Made by a program: the position numbers and the translations under genes. A stretch of 5,366 nucleotides of DNA from Methanospirillum sp. (GTDB taxonomy: Archaea > Halobacteriota > Methanomicrobia > Methanomicrobiales > Methanospirillaceae), in assembly GCA_028679485.1 (NCBI GenBank), contig JAJRBL010000263.1, positions 1-5,366 on the forward strand. The letters run 5' to 3'. Positions 1-5,366 of this stretch are shown in pieces; the first letter of the stretch is position 1; each line of letters opens with the position of its first letter. Below the pieces are notes generated by a model. The model did not search any database and was not told where the DNA came from. It saw only the letters and a list, made by a program, of their open reading frames with translations.

Positions 1-1587
1 CTTGTCTTCACTCTCTTTCAGGAGTTTTTCTGCAGAGAAGACTGCCATATCGGCGTTGTTGCGGATCTCGATCTCCTCTTTCTTTTTATTGTCATCATCT
101 TCGAACTTCTTGGCATCATCGACCATCCGCTTGATCTCGTCGTCAGAGAGTTTTTTGCTGCCTTTGATGGTGATAGCCTGTTCGTTTCCGGTTCCGAGAT
201 CCTTTGCGGTTACATGGATGATACCGTTGGCATCGATATCGAATGTCACTTCTATCTGCGGAATACCACGGGGAGCCGGGGGGATACCGGTCAGCATGAA
301 CCGTCCGAGCGTGAAGTTGTCGGCTGCAAGTTTCCGCTCACCCTGGACTACATGGATCTCCACTGATGTCTGGTTATCTGCTGCAGTAGAGAAGATCTGG
401 CTCTTCTTGGTTGGGATAGTGGTATTGCGTTCGATGATCGGGGTGGCGATTCCGCCGAGGGTCTCTATAGAGAGGGTGAGCGGGGTTACATCAAGCAGTA
501 CGATGTCGCTTGTTTCCCCGGCAAGGACACCTCCCTGGATTGCGGCCCCTACGGCGACACATTCATCAGGGTTAATCCCTTTGTCAGGGTCCTTTCCGAG
601 GAGGTCCTTGACCTTCTGCTGAACGATCGGGACACGGGTCGATCCACCGACGAGCAATACCCGGTCGATCTCCGACGGTTTCATACCTGAATCAGAAAGG
701 GCCTGTTTTACCGGGCTGATAGTACTCTCGACAAGATCCGAGATCAACTGCTCAAACTGTGCACGGGTCAGATCGATATCCAGGAATTTCGGGCCTGATG
801 AATCGGTGGTGATGTATGGCAGGTTGACGTTGGTCTTCTGTTTCTGCGAGAGTTCGATCTTTGCGTTCTCTGCTGCATCACGAAGACGCTGCATCGCCAT
901 TGGGTCTTTGGTGAGGTCGATACCTTCTTTCTTTTTGAATTCAGAAGTCAGGTAATCGGTGATCCGCTTGTCAAAATCATCTCCGCCAAGGTGGTTATTC
1001 CCCGAGGTTGCCTTGACTTCAAAGACGCCATCTCCAAGTGTCAGGATTGAGACATCGAAGGTTCCACCACCGAGATCGTACACGAGAACGGTATGGTCAT
1101 CCTCCTTGTCAATCCCGTATGCAAGTGCGGAGGCGGTGGGCTCATTGATGATACGGAGTACTTCAAGACCGGCAATGGTGCCGGCATCCTTGGTAGCCTG
1201 CCTCTGGGCATCGTTGAAATAGGCCGGAACGTTAATTACTGCTTTTTTTATCTCCTCGCCCAGGTATGCCTCTGCATCTGTCTTCATCTTCTGCAGGATC
1301 ATTGCAGATATCTCCTGCGGGGTGAAGTTCTTCCCGGACAGGGTGATCTTCTTCGAGGTTCCCATCTCCCGTTTTACCGATATGACGGTGTTCTGATGGT
1401 TGGTTATCGCCTGCCTTTTTGCAAGACTTCCGACAAGCCGTTCACCTTCCTTGGTAAATGCCACAACTGAAGGCGTCGTCCGTCCTCCCTCGGCATTTGG
1501 AATGACCACTGCTTTTCCACCCTCCATGATGGACATGCAGGAGTTTGTTGTTCCCAGATCTATACCCAGAATTTTTTCGCTTGCCAT
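1..1587 (-). CDS. dnaK: Molecular chaperone DnaK (Hsp70), C-terminus cut by window edge
   Basis: ATP-driven cytosolic chaperone that binds exposed hydrophobic peptides and releases them after GrpE-stimulated nucleotide exchange. The reading frame is open from ATG at 1587 to base 1, giving 529 residues; full-length DnaK is about 600-640, so roughly the last 80-100 residues (end of the helical lid and tail) lie outside. All three Hsp70 signatures are visible: IDLGTTNS (9-16), [14 protein letters not shown] (169-182) and [15 protein letters not shown] (310-324). The hydrophobic interdomain linker [13 protein letters not shown] segment is at about 363-371, the beta substrate-binding domain at about 372-480, and a charged helical lid starts near 481. 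Relative to E. coli DnaK it lacks the segment of about two dozen residues after NT(V/L)xxxKR (near 66-75), as in Bacillus-type and archaeal DnaK. It follows grpE by 13 bases and is presumably co-transcribed. No strong Shine-Dalgarno precedes it; GATC lies just upstream of ATG. Confidence 0.98.
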   Translation of the reverse strand, partial: MASEKILGIDLGTTNSCMSIMEGGKAVVIPNAEGGRTTPSVVAFTKEGERLVGSLAKRQAITNHQNTVISVKREMGTSKKITLSGKNFTPQEISAMILQKMKTDAEAYLGEEIKKAVINVPAYFNDAQRQATKDAGTIAGLEVLRIINEPTASALAYGIDKEDDHTVLVYDLGGGTFDVSILTLGDGVFEVKATSGNNHLGGDDFDKRITDYLTSEFKKKEGIDLTKDPMAMQRLRDAAENAKIELSQKQKTNVNLPYITTDSSGPKFLDIDLTRAQFEQLISDLVESTISPVKQALSDSGMKPSEIDRVLLVGGSTRVPIVQQKVKDLLGKDPDKGINPDECVAVGAAIQGGVLAGETSDIVLLDVTPLTLSIETLGGIATPIIERNTTIPTKKSQIFSTAADNQTSVEIHVVQGERKLAADNFTLGRFMLTGIPPAPRGIPQIEVTFDIDANGIIHVTAKDLGTGNEQAITIKGSKKLSDDEIKRMVDDAKKFEDDDNKKKEEIEIRNNADMAVFSAEKLLKESEDK

Positions 1588-1600
1588 AATGATCGCAGAT

Positions 1601-2164
1601 TTATTCGTTAGATGTGTTGTGTTCGTCTGATGCTGTACCCTGAGAGATAACCACCTGGGCAGGACGGATAATCCTGTCCCGAAGGCAGTATCCCCTGCAG
1701 ACCTGGTCGCAGATGATCCCTTCTTTTTCGTTTGACGGAATCATGGCGACTGCTTCGTGACGGGTCGGATCGAATTTTTCCCCTATCGAATCGTAGGCTT
1801 CAATCTCCTGCCTTTTCAATACCTGAACAAGGAGCTTCTGGATCTGAATAAATCCTTCATGCGATTCTCCCTCAGCCTTCGCAGCCCGGTCAAGACTGTC
1901 GGCTACCTCAAGCATATCCCTGGCAAATTGCCCGACTGACTGTGAAATCCGCTGTTCTGTCTCCCGGACAGAACGTTTTCGGAAATTTTCGAAGTCTGCT
2001 GCGAGCCGTAGATATTTCTCATGCATTTCATCATACTCTGATTGCAGGATCTCAAGCGGAGATTGTTCCTTTCCGGGGGGTGATCCTTCCGGGACAAGTC
2101 CGCTCTCATCCTCCTGACTCATTTCAGACTTCTCATCATGATGGTTATCCACGGTATCGGTCAT
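1601..2164 (-). CDS. grpE: GrpE, nucleotide exchange factor for DnaK
   Basis: Cytosolic homodimeric co-chaperone that opens the DnaK nucleotide cleft to release ADP. It is 187 residues long, normal for the family. Residues 1-33 form an acidic, probably disordered tail; about 34-120 are charged heptad-like helices expected to form the dimer coiled coil, including [13 protein letters not shown] (52-64); 121-175 form the beta domain that touches DnaK. The family pattern is fully matched: FDPTRHEAV (131-139), then 18 residues, then [16 protein letters not shown] (158-173). The start at 2164 is supported by GGTGA six bases upstream (2171-2175) and a TATA box about 35 bases upstream. It is the first gene of the operon, with dnaK 13 bases downstream. 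One oddity is three cysteines spaced C-x3-C-x3-C at 152, 156 and 160 inside the beta domain, where commonly known GrpE sequences have none. Confidence 0.97.
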   Translation of the reverse strand: MTDTVDNHHDEKSEMSQEDESGLVPEGSPPGKEQSPLEILQSEYDEMHEKYLRLAADFENFRKRSVRETEQRISQSVGQFARDMLEVADSLDRAAKAEGESHEGFIQIQKLLVQVLKRQEIEAYDSIGEKFDPTRHEAVAMIPSNEKEGIICDQVCRGYCLRDRIIRPAQVVISQGTASDEHNTSNE

Positions 2165-2170
2165 AGAGGT

Positions 2171-2175
2171 TCACC
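2171..2175 (-). promoter_or_regulatory. Shine-Dalgarno of grpE (GGTGA)
   Basis: GGTGA on the minus strand, six bases before the grpE ATG. It complements the UCACC part of the archaeal 16S rRNA 3' end and fixes the start at 2164. Confidence 0.7.
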
Positions 2176-2195
2176 ATTATTGTTGCAATGTAGTT

Positions 2196-2216
2196 CTATA
2201 TATAAATTTGGTTTCC
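2196..2216 (-). promoter_or_regulatory. Archaeal TATA/BRE promoter of the grpE-dnaK operon
   Basis: Read on the minus strand, this stretch is GGAAACC followed by AAATTTATATATAG. TTTATATA (2206-2199) is an essentially perfect archaeal TATA box, and the purine-rich GAAACCAAA just upstream suits the TFB recognition element. Transcription would start about 25 bases downstream, near 2175-2180, leaving a very short leader of roughly 10-15 bases before the grpE ATG. No CIRCE-type inverted repeat (TTAGCACTC-N9-GAGTGCTAA) is present, so HrcA control of the bacterial kind is not supported here. Confidence 0.8.
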
Positions 2217-2251
2217 TGCATGTTTCTATTGTATTAATGTTTCATTGATAG

Positions 2252-2265
2252 GAATTTAAAAATTC
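2252..2265. repeat. AT-rich inverted repeat GAATTT-AA-AAATTC
   Basis: Six-base arms separated by two bases, about 45 bases upstream of the grpE TATA box. It also contains TTTAAAAA, which could serve as a box A for a plus-strand transcript. In such AT-rich DNA this could be chance. Confidence 0.3.
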
Positions 2266-2283
2266 ATAATTTTTGATTATTTT

Positions 2284-2297
2284 GTAATTTGCATTAC
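2284..2297. repeat. Inverted repeat GTAAT-N4-ATTAC, possible operator
   Basis: Perfect five-base arms around TTGC, about 80 bases upstream of the grpE TATA box and 25 bases before the candidate structured RNA. The symmetry and size suit a dimeric regulator, but no matching regulator gene is in the window and the repeat is short enough to occur by chance. Confidence 0.25.
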
Positions 2298-2321
2298 ATT
2301 TTATGAGTTTCTCTTAATTGC

Positions 2322-2420
2322 AAGCAGTAACCTTTGGTTAGTGTGATCCACGCTTCCCTGGTATCACCCACCGGTCATTTCGTGACGCGCGAAATGAAAA
2401 ACGGGTACCTGCTTTTTTTT
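2322..2420 (+). ncRNA. Candidate structured small RNA ending in a T8 tract
   Basis: Plus-strand folding found by hand. The closing helix is AAGCAG (2322-2327) with CTGCTT (2409-2414), then a 2x2 internal loop and ACC (2330-2332) with GGT (2404-2406). Hairpin A: GGT (2336-2338) with ACC (2370-2372) outside, then GTGATCCA (2343-2350) with TGG-T-ATCAC (2359-2367), one bulged T and an eight-base loop. Hairpin B: CATTTCG (2376-2382) with CGAAATG (2390-2396), extended by a T-G wobble and a G-C pair to a three-base loop. An A-rich linker (2397-2401) leads back to the closing helix, which runs directly into T8. The wobble pairs would be lost on the minus strand, slightly favouring plus. A weak TATA-like ACATTTTATGAG (2296-2307) lies about 25 bases upstream. 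No known RNA family was recognised and no expression evidence exists. Confidence 0.3.
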
Positions 2421-2427
2421 AAAAAAA
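2413..2427. terminator. T8/A7 tract, possible bidirectional terminator
   Basis: Eight T followed by seven A. Archaeal RNA polymerase commonly stops at T-runs on the non-template strand. T8 would end a plus-strand RNA, here right after the closing helix of the candidate small RNA; the A7, read as T7 on the minus strand, could stop read-through from the peptidase gene about 255 bases past its stop codon and protect the grpE promoter. Confidence 0.35.
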
Positions 2428-2640
2428 TGGGTCGTAATGCCGATTATCCCGTGATCTCTTCCTTCTGCGGCAGGTCTTGGTATTTTTTTTACACCCGCCG
2501 GACAACATTCTCCCCCGATAAACAATTCGGTTTTATGTTCTTATGATATCTTTCCTGAGGGAGTTAACCTGGAAATACTCTCCATAATATTCGCGCTCCA
2601 GTGGAAATCATGGGGTAGGATCATCAGGGTAAAACCATAT

Positions 2641-2665
2641 CTGCCTGGTGTATCTGTACTGGCAG
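2641..2665 (-). terminator. Weak hairpin just after the peptidase stop codon
   Basis: CTGCC (2641-2645) and GGCAG (2661-2665) form a five-base stem with a 15-base loop, 17 bases downstream of the peptidase stop. On the minus strand a GGTTTTACC follows shortly after. It may help 3' end formation, but the stem is short and the T-run only four bases. Confidence 0.2.
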
Positions 2666-2682
2666 CATGTCAGATCTTCTCT

Positions 2683-4629
2683 TCAGGTTACCGGGGTGAT
2701 ATGTTCCAGGCAATCAGGGAGTATATACCTGTGGGGAGTGGTATTGGACTCCCCTTCCCTCTTTTCCGGGAGGAAAGAGGGGTATCCGGCGTTTCCCGTG
2801 AACTGGTGTATCCGTTCCTCAGAAGACCATGAAGGATTGCCTGGCGAGAGTACCTTCTCTTTCAGTTCCTTCCAGAGGGAGATGTTCAGGACTCCATTCG
2901 TCCTGAAATGATCGAAAAGAACTCTGGCAGAGAGATCACCTGCCACATACTCCCAGTAGGATCCGGCAGTATCATCGATCAGCCGGGGAGATGCCAGGAG
3001 ATATCCCCCGTTATCAGTAACGGTGACTCCGGTGATGTTCTGGTAATATTCGGTATACCACTCTTCAAACCTGATATCCCCGGAAGATGTGGCAATCCTG
3101 AGATCCAGCAGACTGATGATCACCTGAATGGCACGATTCCAGATCTCTTCATGAGAATCCGGCGAATAATACGGGGTTTTATTATTAAGATCTTCAGTGA
3201 CCGGATGGAGTGAAGAATACCCTGGTGCAGAGATCATCTGCATCATCTCCGGGGTCTGGGATATATGCTCAAAAAGCAACGATGATGTCTCTGTCATCTC
3301 TGCCGGGATATACGGGCTGGTATCCTCGGAGAATGAAAATATGCCTGCGAAAAAGTGCCCGAGTTCATGGAAGAACAGGCGCAGTTCGTCAGGTGTAAAC
3401 CATCTCTCCTGGTCCGCTGAAGAGATAGTCCCTGATATCAGGAATACCGGCGGTATTCTTTCTTCTTTATATCCTTGATATCCGCCCTTTGAAAGCATGG
3501 CCGTCATCCATCCGGGATTACCCTGCCCCCCTTCCCGGAGGTCCAGGTACAGCCATCCGAGGGTGATATCCGGATCCCCCCCGGAAATTCTGTAAACTGA
3601 TACCTCCGGTGCATATACCGGGGCATCAGCCTCATCAATCCTGATATCAAACAGGCATGAGAAGACCTGGAGACACCTGGATACGGTAGTCCTGACCGGG
3701 TACCGTGACTGAAGGGAATAATCATCCCTGATATGTTCCTGTTCCTGGTTGAGCAGGGATAAAGTCTCATAATCATAAAGAAACGATGCGTTGGGCTGTG
3801 ATTTTTCTTTGATCTCAAGCAGACTCCTTATTACTGGTTTTACCTCTCCTCTGGTATCAAGCGCCACGGTATCAAGATATGAAATTACCCTGCCTGCATT
3901 CCAGTCCCGGCTACCTGATCCCGATATGAGGTCAAACCAGTTCCTGTATCCGAGCATCGTTGCGATATCGTTCCTGGTTCCTGCAGAATGCCGCAGTAAT
4001 TGCAGATTTATCGAAACCAGGCCGTTTGTTTGCGTATTATTAAGGTACCTCCTCCTTATATCCTCTAATTCAGAATATTTCTGCAGAAGAAGCATTTTTT
4101 TATCGGCCGGAAGTTCGGCACCACCCCGTTTGAAAAATAGCATCTCCTGTTCCTGAATCTCCCTTCCCAGATCCGATTCAGGAGTCGTATTTCTGATTGC
4201 CCAGTACAGGTCAGATCTTGTGGCTAACTCGTGAAGAAAGGCTGTCCTCCTGGCTGCAGCCTGTCGGGATGCTTCTGCCAGATCGTTCTCCCGATATAAT
4301 CGCTCTAACACGGTGTATTTATATAATCGATAATCCAGCCTGGTGAGAATTATATCCAGCCCCAGGAGAGTATTAGTTTCATTCCGGTCTTTATCAGAAA
4401 TTCCCGCCAGAATTTCGATCTCTGTTTCTGCCTGGCTCAGGCTTTTGGTGACCTCTGATATAATCTCCTTCCCGCTCAGGGGGAATGTCACCGGAGGGTA
4501 TTCATCCGAGTCTGAAAAACCGGAATCCAAAGATAAGGAAGGTCGTGTATCACCTATAGCAGCATGTGTGCAGACTGCCATGATGAACAGGACGAGGCAT
4601 ATGAGATATCTCTGCTCCTGTACTGTCAT
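2683..4629 (-). CDS. Secreted M3-family (thimet oligopeptidase-like) zinc metallopeptidase
   Basis: 648 residues, a usual M3 length. Residues 1-24 look like a signal peptide (hydrophobic core 8-19, likely cleavage after THA or THAA), whereas most M3 enzymes are cytosolic. The helical N-terminal part (about 50-230) shows family-like blocks, e.g. the RSDLYWAIR segment (138-146) and LGYRNWFDL (226-234). The core has GWLYLDLRE (358-366) and the zinc motif HELGH (421-425) with E422 as general base; E447 in TETSSLLFEH (446-455) fits the third zinc ligand and E454 the conserved glutamate seven residues on. YWEYVAGD (558-565) matches the C-terminal YYxYLW block. Oddities: the usual third His after HEFGHxxH is A428, and the H..AGGY loop before YYxY is replaced by RLIDDT (549-554). 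Eight N-x-S/T sequons fit an external location. GGAGG five bases before ATG supports the start. It probably degrades peptides outside the membrane. Confidence 0.9.
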   Translation of the reverse strand: MTVQEQRYLICLVLFIMAVCTHAAIGDTRPSLSLDSGFSDSDEYPPVTFPLSGKEIISEVTKSLSQAETEIEILAGISDKDRNETNTLLGLDIILTRLDYRLYKYTVLERLYRENDLAEASRQAAARRTAFLHELATRSDLYWAIRNTTPESDLGREIQEQEMLFFKRGGAELPADKKMLLLQKYSELEDIRRRYLNNTQTNGLVSINLQLLRHSAGTRNDIATMLGYRNWFDLISGSGSRDWNAGRVISYLDTVALDTRGEVKPVIRSLLEIKEKSQPNASFLYDYETLSLLNQEQEHIRDDYSLQSRYPVRTTVSRCLQVFSCLFDIRIDEADAPVYAPEVSVYRISGGDPDITLGWLYLDLREGGQGNPGWMTAMLSKGGYQGYKEERIPPVFLISGTISSADQERWFTPDELRLFFHELGHFFAGIFSFSEDTSPYIPAEMTETSSLLFEHISQTPEMMQMISAPGYSSLHPVTEDLNNKTPYYSPDSHEEIWNRAIQVIISLLDLRIATSSGDIRFEEWYTEYYQNITGVTVTDNGGYLLASPRLIDDTAGSYWEYVAGDLSARVLFDHFRTNGVLNISLWKELKEKVLSPGNPSWSSEERIHQFTGNAGYPSFLPEKREGESNTTPHRYILPDCLEHITPVT

Positions 4630-4634
4630 CTCCT

Positions 4635-4639
4635 CCTCC
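4635..4639 (-). promoter_or_regulatory. Strong Shine-Dalgarno of the peptidase gene (GGAGG)
   Basis: The minus strand reads CGGAGGAGGAG directly before ATG, giving GGAGG with a five-base spacer. This sets the start at 4629. Confidence 0.8.
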
Positions 4640-4800
4640 GAATTTACTTATTATTATTCCCTGAGGGCATATTCCTGTTTTGCGGATGATGAGATCCCTC
4701 TGAAGACCGGGTTTTCAGGAGAAAATACAATCGATCCTTCCTGCAACATCGGGGTAATTCAGGTGATGAGAAAAATCATATTGCATGGTGATGTAATGAG

Positions 4801-4815
4801 ATATTAGTATACTAT
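4801..4815 (+). promoter_or_regulatory. Candidate TATA region / palindrome TAGTATACTA
   Basis: ATATTAGTATACTAT contains a perfect ten-base palindrome (4805-4814). Its AT-rich core could act as the TATA box for the repeat-protein gene, giving a start near 4835 and a leader of about 45 bases; alternatively it could be an operator. A rival TATA-like site, ACATGATATGATC, lies at 4840-4852. Confidence 0.3.
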
Positions 4816-4860
4816 GTACGTCGACTGGGTAGGTTGGTACATGATATGATCTGTATGTAT

Positions 4861-4881
4861 GGTATCAATAGGGGTATCAAT
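4861..4881 (+). repeat. Direct repeat GGTATCAAT x2 over the ribosome binding site
   Basis: Identical nine-base copies at 4861-4869 and 4873-4881, 12 bases apart. The second copy runs through the spacer into the start codon, and GGGG (4871-4874), the likely Shine-Dalgarno, sits at its left end five bases before ATG 4880. It may be a translational or transcriptional control site or simply a local duplication. Confidence 0.45.
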
Positions 4882-5366
4882 GATGAATAAATCTCACATT
4901 ATTCCGACAATTTTCGTTTTATTAGGTATCATCGCTCTTTCGGCATATGCATATGCTGAACCATCACCTGGTGGGCTGGACCACCCCGGGGGATCGCAGA
5001 ATCCGGTCTATTCAGAGCCGTACTACCCTTCGAATCCTCCATCACCGGGATTCCAGGGGTCCATGGATCAGTTTGGGCCGGTTCCTACTCCCAGTATGGG
5101 GCCGGTTTATTCAGAACCGTATTCTCCATCGAATTCTCCTTCCGGTAACCCTGGTGTTTCACCCGATAATTCTGGTATCTCTGGGGATCCGGTGACCACT
5201 CCGGTCTATTCTGAGCCGTATTATCCCTCGAATCCTCCTTCCGGTAACCCTGTTCCTCCCGATAGCCATGACTCCTCTCCGGATCCGTTATCCAGTCCTG
5301 TTTATGGGGAACCGTCGAATCCTCCTCCCGATAATACTGGTATCTCTGGGGATCCGGTGACCGCTC
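4880..5366 (+). CDS. Secreted Pro/Ser/Tyr-rich repeat protein, C-terminus cut by window edge
   Basis: No family was recognised. ATG ATG at 4880/4883; the first has GGGG five bases upstream. 162 residues are visible and the frame is open at the window end. Residues 1-26 are a textbook signal peptide: lysine at 4, hydrophobic stretch about 7-22 and an AYA cleavage site before EPS (27-29). Everything after is low-complexity, rich in P, S, G, N, Y and D, with no cysteine and very few charged residues other than D and E. From residue 42 the motif PVYSEPYYPSNPPSGNP recurs at 42, 75, 108 and, shortened to PVYGEPSNPPP, at 140. It lies divergently from the secreted peptidase. An extended, proline-rich external or envelope protein is the natural reading; whether it ends in a membrane anchor or a folded domain cannot be seen. 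Confidence 0.8.
   Translation, partial: MMNKSHIIPTIFVLLGIIALSAYAYAEPSPGGLDHPGGSQNPVYSEPYYPSNPPSPGFQGSMDQFGPVPTPSMGPVYSEPYSPSNSPSGNPGVSPDNSGISGDPVTTPVYSEPYYPSNPPSGNPVPPDSHDSSPDPLSSPVYGEPSNPPPDNTGISGDPVTA
5003..5365 (+). repeat. Tandem protein repeats of about 33 residues (99 bases)
   Basis: Four units: residues 42-74 (5003-5101), 75-107 (5102-5200), 108-139 (5201-5296) and 140-162 (5297-5365). The first three have lengths 33, 33 and 32; the fourth is shortened by about ten residues. The head PVYSEPYxPSNxPS is well kept, while the tails vary. A tail of the form PDN(S/T)GISGDPVT occurs in units two and four. Confidence 0.85.
5162..5362 (+). repeat. Near-identical 36-base segment duplicated within the repeat gene
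   Basis: Bases 5162-5197 and 5327-5362 are identical except for one position (T versus A, changing Ser98 to Thr153). Both encode PDN(S/T)GISGDPVT. Silent codon positions are conserved too, which indicates recent copying rather than selection on the protein alone. Confidence 0.85.

Larger units (their letters stand above)
2165..2682. other. 518-base spacer without a convincing protein gene
   Basis: The grpE promoter lies at the left end. From about 2217 to 2320 the DNA is strongly AT-rich (about a quarter GC by eye) and holds two small inverted repeats. From 2322 to 2420 GC content rises and the plus strand can fold into a multi-helix structure ending in T8. T8/A7 at 2413-2427 and another T8 at 2483-2490 follow. 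From 2491 to 2682 only one weak hairpin was seen. A 70-codon plus-strand frame beginning with TTG at 2334 shows no recognisable domain and no clear ribosome binding site, and is not called. Confidence 0.7.
4630..4879. promoter_or_regulatory. Divergent control region between peptidase and repeat-protein genes
   Basis: 250 bases that must hold both promoters. On the minus strand only weak TATA-like stretches are seen ahead of the peptidase: GGAATATGC (4676-4668) and AATAATAATAAG (4658-4647). The short palindrome CCCT-G-AGGG is at 4659-4667. An imperfect inverted repeat ATTGCAT-GGTG-ATGTAAT lies at 4780-4797 (one mismatched pair), and the perfect palindrome TAGTATACTA at 4805-4814. No RNA gene or convincing small protein was found. 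Confidence 0.45.

Noticed and set aside
2..622. 206-codon plus-strand frame antisense to dnaK
   Set aside because: It is serine-rich and lacks domains; the opposite strand encodes a fully conserved DnaK.
2165..2330. CIRCE element (HrcA operator) upstream of grpE
   Set aside because: Looked for TTAGCACTC-N9-GAGTGCTAA and found no match, even a degenerate one.
2483..2490. Second T8 tract as a terminator
   Set aside because: No plus-strand gene or good hairpin precedes it directly, and it lies on the strand opposite to peptidase transcription. It might be a backup stop for the candidate small RNA, but nothing shows this.
2334..2546. 70-codon plus-strand frame starting with TTG
   Set aside because: No recognisable domain, a rare start codon, no clear Shine-Dalgarno, and homopolymer-encoded residues (LLFFKK) across the T8/A7 tract. 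It overlaps the candidate structured RNA.
4343..4807. 154-codon plus-strand frame overlapping the start of the peptidase gene and the divergent spacer
   Set aside because: Most of it is antisense to the well-supported M3 peptidase. The protein has no recognisable motif.
4947..5195. 82-codon plus-strand frame within the repeat-protein gene in another frame
   Set aside because: It starts inside the signal-peptide region of the other frame; the chosen frame has a signal peptide, an AYA cleavage site and periodic repeats, while this one has none.
5003..5365. CRISPR array
   Set aside because: The repeats are in-frame, vary between units, have no constant repeat/unique spacer pattern and lie inside a coding sequence with codon-level periodicity.

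Overview
The window looks like a piece of an archaeal chromosome, most likely a methanogenic euryarchaeon of the Methanomicrobia type. The evidence is a near-consensus archaeal TATA box with a purine-rich BRE-like element ahead of grpE, a GGTGA Shine-Dalgarno that fits the archaeal 16S tail, and a DnaK of the short 'Gram-positive/archaeal' class. Two extracytoplasmic proteins follow. The genus is inferred from general knowledge, not from a search.

Left part (1-2164, minus strand): a grpE-dnaK chaperone operon. GrpE (complete, 187 aa) is read first. DnaK follows 13 bases later and runs off the left edge with 529 residues visible (nucleotide-binding domain, linker, beta substrate-binding domain and the start of the lid). 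The two proteins form an Hsp70 machine: DnaK binds unfolded protein and GrpE exchanges its nucleotide. A DnaJ gene would normally lie close by but is not visible.

Middle spacer (2165-2682, 518 bases): no convincing protein gene. It holds the grpE promoter, a very AT-rich block with two small inverted repeats, and a stretch (2322-2420) whose plus strand can fold into two hairpins closed by a third helix and that ends in eight T. This could be an undescribed small RNA with its terminator.

Right centre (2683-4629, minus strand): one 648-aa gene for a secreted M3-family (thimet oligopeptidase-like) zinc metallopeptidase. It has an intact HELGH zinc site and a plausible third ligand, but has lost other residues usually conserved around the M3 active site.

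Right end (4880-5366, plus strand): divergently from the peptidase, across a 250-base spacer, begins a gene for a secreted proline/serine/tyrosine-rich repeat protein with about 33 residues per repeat. It is cut by the window end. No homologue was recognised. One 36-base segment is duplicated with a single mismatch, which points to recent repeat expansion. A functional link between peptidase and repeat protein is possible, but only their position suggests it.
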